Part shown: positions 5,970 through 13,170 of the stretch, piece by piece
How positions within the stretch are numbered: position 1 is the stretch's first letter
How the letters are laid out: each line of letters begins with the position of its first letter
Source of the DNA: Prevotella sp.
Lineage (GTDB): Bacteria > Bacteroidota > Bacteroidia > Bacteroidales > Bacteroidaceae
Assembly (NCBI GenBank): GCA_017632825.1
Contig: JAGBQP010000117.1
Span: 1 to 15,734 of the forward strand
Direction: 5' to 3'
Length of the DNA stretch: 15,734 bases
Translations under genes and position numbers: made by a program
The notes under the pieces: generated by a model
The model's database searches: none
What the model was told of the DNA's origin: nothing
What the model saw: the letters and a program-made list of their open reading frames with translations, nothing else

Positions 5970-7369
5970 TGGAGAAGATTTCCATACAAGAGATTGCCAC
6001 CGTTCTGATAGAGAAGAACGGCCTGAAGAGAAAAGAGGCTGATCAGTTTGTGTTGACAATGTTTGACCTTATCAAGGAGAGTCTGACAACAGACCGTGTT
6101 GTTAAGGTTAAGGGACTTGGCACATTCAAGGTTGTAGATATTGAAGCTCGCGAAAGTGTCAATGTCAACACAGGTGAACGTGTGCTTATTGAAGGGCACG
6201 ATAAGATAACCTTTACGCCAGATAATTCTATGAAGGAACTGGTGAATAAGCCATTCTCTCAATTTGAAACAGTCGTATTGAACGATGGTGTAACCTTCGA
6301 TGATATGTCCGAGGCAGAAAGAGACTCTGATATACAGGAGGGAAACGACTTAGAGCCTTTAGTGGAGTCAGAATCAGTTATGGAGCCTGAATCTGTAGCA
6401 GTTACAGTGAAAGTAACTGATTCAGTAACTGTACCTGAGGCTATTGTTGAAGCAAATCAAAAAACTGATACAGAATCTGTATCAGAGTTAGAACCTGAAC
6501 CCGCTGTCGAGTCAGAAGTAGAATCTATTGAAGAGTCAGTCCAGACACATCAATTAACATCGACATTCTTGGAACCCCAGGAAAAAGCAATAAATACTGA
6601 GGAGCCGACAGAGAAAGCTGATGTTGAAGAGTCTGCGGATGATACAGTAGAGGAAGAACCTGTAGCTGAAACAATTAACGAACCATTTTATGAACCTGAA
6701 GAAGAACCTGAAGAATATATGAGTAAGAAAATGACCTATATCTCGCTGGTAATAGCCATCTTGATATGTGCGCTTAGTTTTGTTGGCGGTTATTATTATG
6801 GCAACAGTGTAGGAAACAAAACAACCACCGATGTAGAGATGATTGATTCCGATGCGATTGCAGAAGTATCAGAATCAAAAGTTAACGACACAATGAAAAA
6901 CGATTCTTCAAAGTCGGCAGTTGCAGAAACCGAAGCGAAAAGTGAAGTAGAGCCTTTGTCTGAGAACAACGCAAAAGAGAAGTCAGAGGTTCTGCCTGAA
7001 GTGAAAGATGAGCCTAAGGATGTACCTCAGCCCAAAGCAGATCCCCAGGTTACACCTCAACGCAAACCAGCGGCGGAGCCCAAAGCTGAACCTAAGCCAG
7101 TGGTAAAAGAAACAATTAGCTCCGATAAGTATGACCAAATGGATTCACGTGTTCGCACAGGAGCCTACCGGATTATAGGTAATGACTATCAGACTAAAGT
7201 TAAGGCTGGTGAAACGTTAGCCAAAATTGCCCGTCGAACCCTTGGTCCTGATATGGAGTGCTATATAGAGGTATTTAATGGCATCAAATCTTCGGTCGAA
7301 CTCAAGGAAGGTCAGAGCATTAATATCCCGAAATTGGAATTGAAGAAAAAGAAGAAAGTTAACAATTAA
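5966..7369 (+). CDS. Membrane-anchored HU-like protein with C-terminal LysM domain
   Basis: The 467-residue protein has an unusual order of parts. Residues 3-92 are an HU/IHF-like DNA-binding domain (VKGLGTFKV at 48-56, arm VNVNTGERV at 65-73). Residues about 112-252 are a very acidic linker rich in Glu, Ser, Val and Pro. A single hydrophobic helix lies at about 257-279, preceded by KK. Residues 300-395 are a second Lys/Pro/Glu/Ala-rich linker, and residues about 408-457 are a LysM domain (YQTKVKAGETLAKIARRTLG, then SINIPKLEL). Predicted topology is N-terminus in the cytoplasm, LysM in the periplasm on peptidoglycan. There is no signal peptide. The start chosen is ATG 5966, which overlaps the preceding HU stop; ATG 5969 is equivalent. 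An in-frame GTG at 5933 would only add residues before the HU fold. The arm-tip proline of ordinary HU is replaced by V67. A role linking chromosome and wall is inference. Confidence 0.9.
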   Translation: MMEKISIQEIATVLIEKNGLKRKEADQFVLTMFDLIKESLTTDRVVKVKGLGTFKVVDIEARESVNVNTGERVLIEGHDKITFTPDNSMKELVNKPFSQFETVVLNDGVTFDDMSEAERDSDIQEGNDLEPLVESESVMEPESVAVTVKVTDSVTVPEAIVEANQKTDTESVSELEPEPAVESEVESIEESVQTHQLTSTFLEPQEKAINTEEPTEKADVEESADDTVEEEPVAETINEPFYEPEEEPEEYMSKKMTYISLVIAILICALSFVGGYYYGNSVGNKTTTDVEMIDSDAIAEVSESKVNDTMKNDSSKSAVAETEAKSEVEPLSENNAKEKSEVLPEVKDEPKDVPQPKADPQVTPQRKPAAEPKAEPKPVVKETISSDKYDQMDSRVRTGAYRIIGNDYQTKVKAGETLAKIARRTLGPDMECYIEVFNGIKSSVELKEGQSINIPKLELKKKKKVNN

Positions 7370-7383
7370 AAATACACACAATT

Positions 7384-8379
7384 ATGGCAGAATCAGTAGA
7401 TATCCGGGAACTGAACATCCGGATTGAACAGCAAAGCGCATTTGTGACAAATCTGGTGACGGGCATGGACCGCGTCATCGTAGGACAGAAACATCTTATT
7501 GACTCCCTACTTATAGGATTGTTGAGCGACGGCAATATTCTCTTGGAGGGCGTTCCTGGTCTTGCTAAGACTTTGGCCATTAAGACACTGTCTCAACTCA
7601 TTGATTCAAAGTACAGCCGCATACAGTTTACTCCCGATTTGTTGCCGGCCGATGTTACCGGTACCATGATTTACAGTCAGAAGGATGAACGTTTCCTCGT
7701 GAAACAGGGTCCTGTCTTTGCCAACTTTGTATTGGCAGACGAGATCAACCGTGCACCAGCCAAAGTGCAGAGTGCACTTCTGGAAGCCATGCAGGAGAAG
7801 CAGGTTACTATAGGTAGTGAAACCTTTAATCTGCCAAGTCCGTTCCTTGTGATGGCTACTCAGAATCCCATCGAACAGGAAGGTACTTATCCATTGCCAG
7901 AGGCTCAGATGGACCGTTTCATGTTGAAGGTCATTATTGACTATCCGACGCTGGAGGAAGAGAAACGGATTATTCGCGAGAACATTGCTGGTGCGCTACC
8001 AGAGGTTAAACCTGTTACTACTGGTGAAGAGATTCTCAAAGCCCGTGCAGTTGTTCGAGAGGTTTATATCGATGAGAAGATAGAGCAGTATATTGCTGAC
8101 ATCGTCTTTGCTACGCGCTACCCCGACCGCTATGGACTGAAGGAACTGAAGGACATGATTCAGTTTGGCGGTTCACCACGTGCCAGCATTAACTTGGCAA
8201 AAGCAGCTCGTGCTTATGCCTTCATCAAGCGTCGTGGTTATGTAGTGCCTGAAGACGTACGTGCTGTGGCCCATGATGTATTACGTCACCGTATAGGTCT
8301 GACTTACGAAGCAGAAGCATCTAACATCACGAGCGAGGAGATAATCTCTAAGATAATTAATAAGGTAGAAGTGCCCTAA
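7384..8379 (+). CDS. moxR: MoxR-family AAA+ ATPase of the Bat operon
   Basis: MoxR ATPases act as chaperone-like partners of VWA-domain proteins, probably helping their maturation or metal loading. The 331-residue protein has Walker A GVPGLAKT (56-63), Walker B VLADE (116-120), sensor 1 ATQNP (158-162) and sensor 2 GSPRA (263-267). This is the complete set for an active AAA+ enzyme of the helix-2-insert clade. It is soluble, with no membrane segment. It lies 14 bases after the HU-LysM gene, with no terminator or recognisable promoter between, so read-through from rimO/HU is possible. The DUF58 gene follows after an 81-base gap. It is the first gene of the locus called bat in Bacteroides fragilis. 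Confidence 0.95.
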   Translation: MAESVDIRELNIRIEQQSAFVTNLVTGMDRVIVGQKHLIDSLLIGLLSDGNILLEGVPGLAKTLAIKTLSQLIDSKYSRIQFTPDLLPADVTGTMIYSQKDERFLVKQGPVFANFVLADEINRAPAKVQSALLEAMQEKQVTIGSETFNLPSPFLVMATQNPIEQEGTYPLPEAQMDRFMLKVIIDYPTLEEEKRIIRENIAGALPEVKPVTTGEEILKARAVVREVYIDEKIEQYIADIVFATRYPDRYGLKELKDMIQFGGSPRASINLAKAARAYAFIKRRGYVVPEDVRAVAHDVLRHRIGLTYEAEASNITSEEIISKIINKVEVP

Positions 8380-8385
8380 ATGAAC

Positions 8386-8422
8386 GTATTTACGGTAGAC
8401 AAATAGCTGTCTTCCGTTATAC
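8386..8422 (+). other. Imperfect hairpin between moxR and the DUF58 gene
   Basis: ACGGTAGAC (8392-8400) can pair with GTCTTCCGT (8409-8417) with one mismatch around an eight-base loop. GTAT (8386-8389) and ATAC (8419-8422) extend the stem outward. No T-run follows immediately, so it is not a standard terminator. It may be an RNA processing or stability element. An eight-codon ATG-to-TAG reading frame (8380-8406) overlaps it. Confidence 0.4.
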
Positions 8423-8444
8423 ATTTTAGTGTATTTATAGTTTT

Positions 8445-8460
8445 AGTTGAGAGTTGAGAG
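8445..8460 (+). repeat. Short tandem repeat abutting the DUF58 start codon
   Basis: Two adjacent copies of AGTTGAG plus a partial third (AG) occupy the 16 bases directly before the ATG at 8461. The repeat replaces any ribosome-binding site. Confidence 0.55.
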
Positions 8461-9330
8461 ATGGAGACATCGGAGATTCTTAAGAAAGTACGCAAGATAG
8501 AAATTAAGACTCGTGGCTTGAGTTCGCAAGTCTTTGCTGGACAGTACCACTCTGCCTTCAAGGGTAGGGGAATGGCGTTTAGCGAAGTACGCGAATATCA
8601 GTATGGCGATGATGTGCGTGATATCGACTGGAATGTTACCGCCCGCTTTCATAGGCCTTATGTTAAGGTGTTTGAAGAGGAACGTGAACTTACCGTCATG
8701 CTGCTTGTCGACGTCAGTGGTTCACTAGATTTTGGAACTCAGGTACAGATGAAGCGAGATATGGTGACAGAGATAGCTGCGACCATAGCATTCTCTGCTA
8801 TCCAGAACAACGATAAGATTGGAGTCGTCTTTTTTTCTGATAAGATAGAGAAATACATCCCGCCGAAGAAAGGACGAAAGCACATCCTTTATATTATCCG
8901 CGAGATGCTTGACTTCAAAGCTGACTCCAAGAAAACGGATATTCGTCAGGCCATAGAATTCTTGTCCAGTGTACAGAAACGCCGTACTACCGCCTTTATT
9001 CTTAGCGATTTCTACGTGCGAAATGATTTTTTACAGTCCTTACAGATAGCTAATCGCAAGCACGACGTTGTTGCCATACAGGTATACGATCCTCGCGCTC
9101 GCGAGTTACCTGATGTTGGATTGATGAAATTGGTGGATGCAGAGACTGGTCACGAACAGTATGTAGATACCAGTTCGAAACGTTTGCGCGAGTCATATAC
9201 CCGTTATTGGATGACCCGCCAGAAGAGTTTGGAAGAAACCTTTACGAAGAGCAATGTTGATAGTGTGAGCATCGCCACCAATGACGATTTCGTAAAATCA
9301 CTGCTCGGACTATTCAAACAACGAGGTTAA
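8461..9330 (+). CDS. DUF58 domain protein of the Bat operon
   Basis: DUF58 proteins have a VWA-like fold and nearly always neighbour MoxR ATPases; they are taken to be clients or adaptors of the ATPase. The family signature runs from FKGRGMAFSEVREY (33-46) through DDVRDIDWNVTAR (50-62) to VDVSGSLDFG (83-92), where D84, S86 and S88 form a metal-site DxSxS motif. The 289-residue protein has no signal peptide or membrane helix, so it should be cytoplasmic, unlike the VWA proteins downstream. It is separated from moxR by 81 bases carrying a hairpin and a short repeat. The next gene begins 4 bases after its stop. Its exact function is not established. Confidence 0.92.
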   Translation: METSEILKKVRKIEIKTRGLSSQVFAGQYHSAFKGRGMAFSEVREYQYGDDVRDIDWNVTARFHRPYVKVFEEERELTVMLLVDVSGSLDFGTQVQMKRDMVTEIAATIAFSAIQNNDKIGVVFFSDKIEKYIPPKKGRKHILYIIREMLDFKADSKKTDIRQAIEFLSSVQKRRTTAFILSDFYVRNDFLQSLQIANRKHDVVAIQVYDPRARELPDVGLMKLVDAETGHEQYVDTSSKRLRESYTRYWMTRQKSLEETFTKSNVDSVSIATNDDFVKSLLGLFKQRG

Positions 9331-9334
9331 CAGA

Positions 9335-10405
9335 ATGAAGAAACTATTGTCTATTATACTGTTGTTACTGAGCGTGTTGCCGATTACTGCACAAGTATCT
9401 GTAGAAGCCGAAATCGACTCTATACAGATTTTTATCGGCGAACAGGCGCATGTTACTCTTAGGGCTTCGATGCCAGAGGGAGCTACAGCAGAGTTTCCTG
9501 TGTTCAAAGCCAGTGAAATGGTGATACCTGGTGTCGAAGTGCTCAGTAGTAAGGAAGAAGGAGTCAAGAGTAAGGATAATGGCATTATTGAACGTACAGT
9601 TGTCTATACGCTGACGTCATTCGATGATACGCTTTACTACCTGCCCCCTTTTGCTGTCAAAGTCAATGGAAAGTCATATAAAAGCAAATCTTTGGCACTA
9701 AAAGTGTTGCCCTTTGAAGTCGATACCACACATGTGGAAAAATTCTTTGGGCCAAAGGATGTTCAGGACAATCCTTTCTTGTGGAGTGAGTGGCGCTCAC
9801 TGGTGCTACTCTTTGTGCTGATGCTTGTGCTATTGGCTGTGGGTGGTTATCTTTATTATCGCCTCCGATCAGGCAAGCCAATCATCACGGCTATCCGTGT
9901 TGTAAAGCGTTTACTGCCTCATCAGAAAGCCATGAAGGAAATAGAGCAGATAAAAGCTGACAAGATGGTGTCTTCTGAAAATCAGAAGGAGTATTACACC
10001 AAGCTTACCGAGACGCTCCGCAAGTATATCGAAGAACGTTATGGATTCAATGCAATGGAGATGACAAGTTCTGAGATTATCCAGCGTCTGACAGCTGAGA
10101 GTGATCAGAAAATGCTCGATGAGTTGCGCCAACTATTCACGACAGCAGACCTCGTGAAGTTTGCCAAGTATTCAGTACTAATCAACGAGAACGATGCCAA
10201 TCTTGTCAATGCTATCGACTTCATAAATCAGACAAAGCTTGATAATCAGCCACAGGAGGAAATGGTTAAACCTCAACTTTCTGCTGAAGACGAACGTAAC
10301 CTCAAGACTCGTAAGGTGTTGAAAGGTGTTATCACTGGTATTGCCGTCATCTGCGTCGGTTTGCTTATATATGTAGTCTATGGTGTCTGTCAATTATTAA
10401 TATAG
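9335..10405 (+). CDS. BatD-like membrane protein of the Bat operon, function unknown
   Basis: I do not know an established name for this 356-residue protein. It has a signal peptide (residues 1-19, ending ITA before Q20, no lipobox). A periplasmic beta-rich region follows (about 20-150), then a first membrane helix (155-174). A basic cytoplasmic helical domain covers about 180-325, and a second membrane helix lies near the C-terminus (330-352). The cytoplasmic part (YYTKLTETLRKYIEERYG, 220-237) resembles DUF4381-type regions found in other MoxR/VWA loci. It can be aligned without gaps to the C-terminal region of BatD downstream. It lies 4 bases after the DUF58 gene and 4 before batA, so it is an integral operon member. 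A role in the same envelope complex as BatD is inferred. Confidence 0.8.
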   Translation: MKKLLSIILLLLSVLPITAQVSVEAEIDSIQIFIGEQAHVTLRASMPEGATAEFPVFKASEMVIPGVEVLSSKEEGVKSKDNGIIERTVVYTLTSFDDTLYYLPPFAVKVNGKSYKSKSLALKVLPFEVDTTHVEKFFGPKDVQDNPFLWSEWRSLVLLFVLMLVLLAVGGYLYYRLRSGKPIITAIRVVKRLLPHQKAMKEIEQIKADKMVSSENQKEYYTKLTETLRKYIEERYGFNAMEMTSSEIIQRLTAESDQKMLDELRQLFTTADLVKFAKYSVLINENDANLVNAIDFINQTKLDNQPQEEMVKPQLSAEDERNLKTRKVLKGVITGIAVICVGLLIYVVYGVCQLLI

Positions 10406-10409
10406 TAAG

Positions 10410-11408
10410 ATGGAATTTGCCAATAAAGAATATTTGTTTCTGCTTTTACTTGCAATACCATATCTGGTTTGGTATCTGAAGTATAGGAAGAAGAGCGAGC
10501 CAACGCTGCGCATGGGTGACACATTCGCTTTCCGCGATGCGCCCAAGAGCTGGCGTGTTCGTCTTATGCCACTACAACTTGTATTGCGTCTGCTAGCATT
10601 CACAATGATTGTTATTGTGCTGGCACGTCCTCAGACGCATAACTCTTGGAAGCATCGCACAGTTGAGGGTATCGATATCATGCTGGCTATGGACGTGTCA
10701 ACATCGATGCTGGCTGAAGATCTTAAGCCTAATCGCATTGAGGCTGCTAAGCAGGTAGCTGCTGAGTTTATTAGTGGTCGTCCTGATGACAATATCGGAT
10801 TGTCCATTTTTGCCGGTGAGGCTTTCACCCAGTGCCCAATGACTACAGACCACGCTTCGTTGCTCAGTCTGTTGCAGAATGTTCGTACCGACATCGCTGC
10901 CCGTGGTCTTATTGAGGACGGAACTGCCATCGGAATGGGATTAGCTAACGCTGTGGGTCGTCTAAAGGATTCAAAAGCCAAAAGCCGTGTTGTCATCTTG
11001 TTGACAGATGGCTCAAATAACCGTGGCGACATTTCTCCCCTGACGGCAGCAGAGATTGCAAAAAGTCTTGGCATTCGTGTCTATACTGTCGGCGTAGGTA
11101 CTAATAAAGTGGCCCCTTACCCAATGCCTGTAGCTGGTGGCGTGCAGTATGTGAATATTCCTGTTGAGATTGACAATGAAACGTTACGCAAAATAGCGCA
11201 GGCTACAGATGGCGATTTCTATCGAGCAACGAATACGAAGGAGTTGCATCAGATTTATAAAGAGATTGATCAGTTGGAAAAAACCAAGCTCAATGTCAAG
11301 AAATTCAGCAAGAAGTACGAGGCCTACCAGCCCTTCGCCCTTGTGGCAGTGCTGGCCTTGCTTCTCGAACTGTTGTTGCGTATAACTGTATTTAGGAGGA
11401 TACCATAA
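10410..11408 (+). CDS. batA: VWA-domain membrane protein BatA
   Basis: BatA is an inner-membrane protein with a von Willebrand factor A domain. The 332-residue sequence has two N-terminal membrane helices (about 5-22 and 55-72), the VWA domain (about 87-290) and a C-terminal helix (308-326). The metal site is intact: DVSTS at 95-99, T172 in DGTAIG and D200 in LLTDGSNN. It is followed 4 bases later by a second VWA protein with the same layout, so the two probably form a hetero-oligomer served by the upstream MoxR ATPase. The bat genes of B. fragilis were first described as supporting aerotolerance. The biochemical activity is unknown. Confidence 0.93.
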   Translation: MEFANKEYLFLLLLAIPYLVWYLKYRKKSEPTLRMGDTFAFRDAPKSWRVRLMPLQLVLRLLAFTMIVIVLARPQTHNSWKHRTVEGIDIMLAMDVSTSMLAEDLKPNRIEAAKQVAAEFISGRPDDNIGLSIFAGEAFTQCPMTTDHASLLSLLQNVRTDIAARGLIEDGTAIGMGLANAVGRLKDSKAKSRVVILLTDGSNNRGDISPLTAAEIAKSLGIRVYTVGVGTNKVAPYPMPVAGGVQYVNIPVEIDNETLRKIAQATDGDFYRATNTKELHQIYKEIDQLEKTKLNVKKFSKKYEAYQPFALVAVLALLLELLLRITVFRRIP

Positions 11409-11412
11409 TACT

Positions 11413-13095
11413 ATGTTCAGATTTGAAGACCCAATATATCTCTACCTGCTTGTGCTTATACCCGTTTTGGCGGTCATTCGTTTTGTAGGTTATCGTAGTC
11501 GTCGAAAGCGGTTACGCACATTTGGTAACCCTGCACTATTGAAGTTTCTCATGCCAGATGTCTCTCGTTGGCGTCCTGCCGTAAAATTCTGGTTGCTGCA
11601 AGCCGCATTGGCTCTACTGATTATCATGTTGGCACGCCCGCAGATGGGAACAAAGATTAGTCACGAAAAGCGTACTGGCATAGAGACAATCATAGCTATG
11701 GATATCTCAAACTCTATGCTGGCCGAAGATGTAACCCCCAGTCGGTTGGACCGTTCGAAAATGATTGTAGAAAATCTTGTTGATAAGTTTTCCAACGATA
11801 AGATTGGGCTTATTGTGTTTGCCGGCGATGCTTTCGTACAGCTGCCTATCACTAGCGATTATGTGTCGGCCAAGATGTTTCTTTCTAACATTGATCCATC
11901 CATGATGGCTACTCAGGGTACCGACATTGCAGGAGCCATCAATATGGCAACGCATAGCTTTACTCAAGACAACGAGGTTGGTAAAGCTATTGTTATTATC
12001 ACTGATGGCGAAGATCATGAGGGTGGGGCACTGGAGGCTGCCAAAGCTGCTAAAGCAGCAGGTATGCATGTCTATGTACTCGGTGTTGGCTCTACGCAGG
12101 GAGCTCCTATTCCCATTACAGGAACTGGTGATTATATGAAAGATAACACGGGTAACACGGTTATGTCGGCACTCAACGACCAGATGTGTCGTGAGGTGGC
12201 CCAGGCCGGTGGTGGATCTTTCATTCATGTTGAGAATAATAGTCGGGCGCAGGACCAGTTGGACTCCGAACTCGATAAACTGTCAAAGAAGGAGATTGAC
12301 AGCACTGTCTATAGCGATTTCGACGAACAGTTTATAGCCTTTGCCATTCTTGCACTACTGATGCTTATTGCAGAGGTTTGCATCCTTGAGAGTAAGAATC
12401 CCTTACTGAAAAATGTGTCGCTGTTTGGTGCCCAAAAGCACTCGGTAACATTGTTGTTGCTCTTTGTTGTCATGACTGCCTCAGCTCAGACCGACCGCAT
12501 GTATATCCGTCAGGGCAATAAACTGTTCCGTTCCGGTGACTATGCCAATGCAGAGGTGAGCTACCGCAAAGCTTTAGAGAAGAATGATCGCAATTCACAA
12601 GCGCATTACAATCTTGGAAACTCACTGCTTGCTCAGAACAAGGACTCTGCTGCCGTTGCTGAGTTCGAAAAAGCTGGTAAGATGGAGACCGACCCACTGT
12701 TGAGGTCGCAGTCGTTCCATAATTTGGGTGTCATCTGTCAGAAGCATGAGATGTTCGGCGAAGCTATTGAAGCCTATAAGCAGTCGCTGCGCCTTAATCC
12801 TCACGATGATGAGACGCGTTATAATCTGCAACTTTGTAAGCACCAACTGAAAAAGCAGCAGCAGAACAAGCCTAACCAAAAGCCTGACCAGCAGAAGCAG
12901 GATCAGAAACAGAATCAGGATAAGCAAAAACAACAGAAACAAGATCAGCAGAAGCAGCAACAGCCTCCACAAATGAGCAAAGAAAATGCGGAGCAGTTGC
13001 TCAATGCTGCCATGCAGCAAGAGAAGCAGACTCAGGACCGTATGAAAAAGGCCCAGCAGCAGCCCCGTCACCGTCAGTTACAGAAGAATTGGTAG
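11413..13095 (+). CDS. batB: BatB-BatC fusion: VWA membrane protein with TPR tail
   Basis: Residues 1-335 are a complete BatB. It has membrane helices at about 8-25 and 58-74, a VWA domain with metal site DISNS (97-101), T170 and D198 (ITDGED), and a C-terminal helix at 306-324. The rest corresponds to BatC: a hydrophobic stretch ending TASAQ (344-359) that looks like a former signal peptide, then TPR repeats (about 362-475) with the YNLGNSL pattern. After these come a Lys/Gln-rich low-complexity region (477-520) and the typical BatC end LEKNW-like (QLQKNW). In Bacteroides, as I recall, these are two genes. Here the frame is continuous with no stop. A GTG at 12415 lies just before the buried signal sequence and could still give a separate BatC. 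TPR proteins usually scaffold partners, so this half probably binds other Bat components. Confidence 0.91.
   Translation: MFRFEDPIYLYLLVLIPVLAVIRFVGYRSRRKRLRTFGNPALLKFLMPDVSRWRPAVKFWLLQAALALLIIMLARPQMGTKISHEKRTGIETIIAMDISNSMLAEDVTPSRLDRSKMIVENLVDKFSNDKIGLIVFAGDAFVQLPITSDYVSAKMFLSNIDPSMMATQGTDIAGAINMATHSFTQDNEVGKAIVIITDGEDHEGGALEAAKAAKAAGMHVYVLGVGSTQGAPIPITGTGDYMKDNTGNTVMSALNDQMCREVAQAGGGSFIHVENNSRAQDQLDSELDKLSKKEIDSTVYSDFDEQFIAFAILALLMLIAEVCILESKNPLLKNVSLFGAQKHSVTLLLLFVVMTASAQTDRMYIRQGNKLFRSGDYANAEVSYRKALEKNDRNSQAHYNLGNSLLAQNKDSAAVAEFEKAGKMETDPLLRSQSFHNLGVICQKHEMFGEAIEAYKQSLRLNPHDDETRYNLQLCKHQLKKQQQNKPNQKPDQQKQDQKQNQDKQKQQKQDQQKQQQPPQMSKENAEQLLNAAMQQEKQTQDRMKKAQQQPRHRQLQKNW
12841..12972 (+). 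repeat. Lys/Gln-rich low-complexity coding segment
   Basis: An A-rich run of CAG, CAA, AAG and AAA codons within the BatC part encodes about 44 residues that are mostly Gln and Lys with some Asp and Pro. It is a flexible linker between the TPR units and the conserved C-terminal helix. Such segments vary in length between strains. Confidence 0.75.
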
Positions 13096-13170
13096 TAGCC
13101 TTGAAGCTGTACTGCTCTAAATGCGAATCAAAACAAAGGTAAATCCTAACGTAGATGTTCATACGAAACA
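13096..13170 (+). other. Gap between batB-batC and batD with a 17-codon reading frame
   Basis: This is the only gap of notable size between the later bat genes. It holds a short reading frame (ATG at 13121, stop TGA at 13172-13174) encoding MRIKTKVNPNVDVHTKQ. Its stop overlaps the batD ATG at 13171 as ATGA. There is no Bacteroidetes promoter motif and no terminator. The frame may be chance, or may couple translation into batD. Confidence 0.35.

Noticed and set aside
5550..6059. 169-codon reading frame on the - strand over rimO and HU genes
   Set aside because: It lies opposite clear, conserved genes and shows no recognisable domain.
12622..13071. Long leucine-rich reading frame on the - strand opposite the BatC end
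   Set aside because: It is the antisense shadow of the CAG/AAG-rich Gln/Lys linker; CTG/CTT codons on the other strand give false leucine runs.
11413..13095. A frameshift or pseudogene at the BatB-BatC joint
   Set aside because: The frame is continuous, both halves are complete and all key residues are present, so a true or tolerated fusion is more likely than decay.
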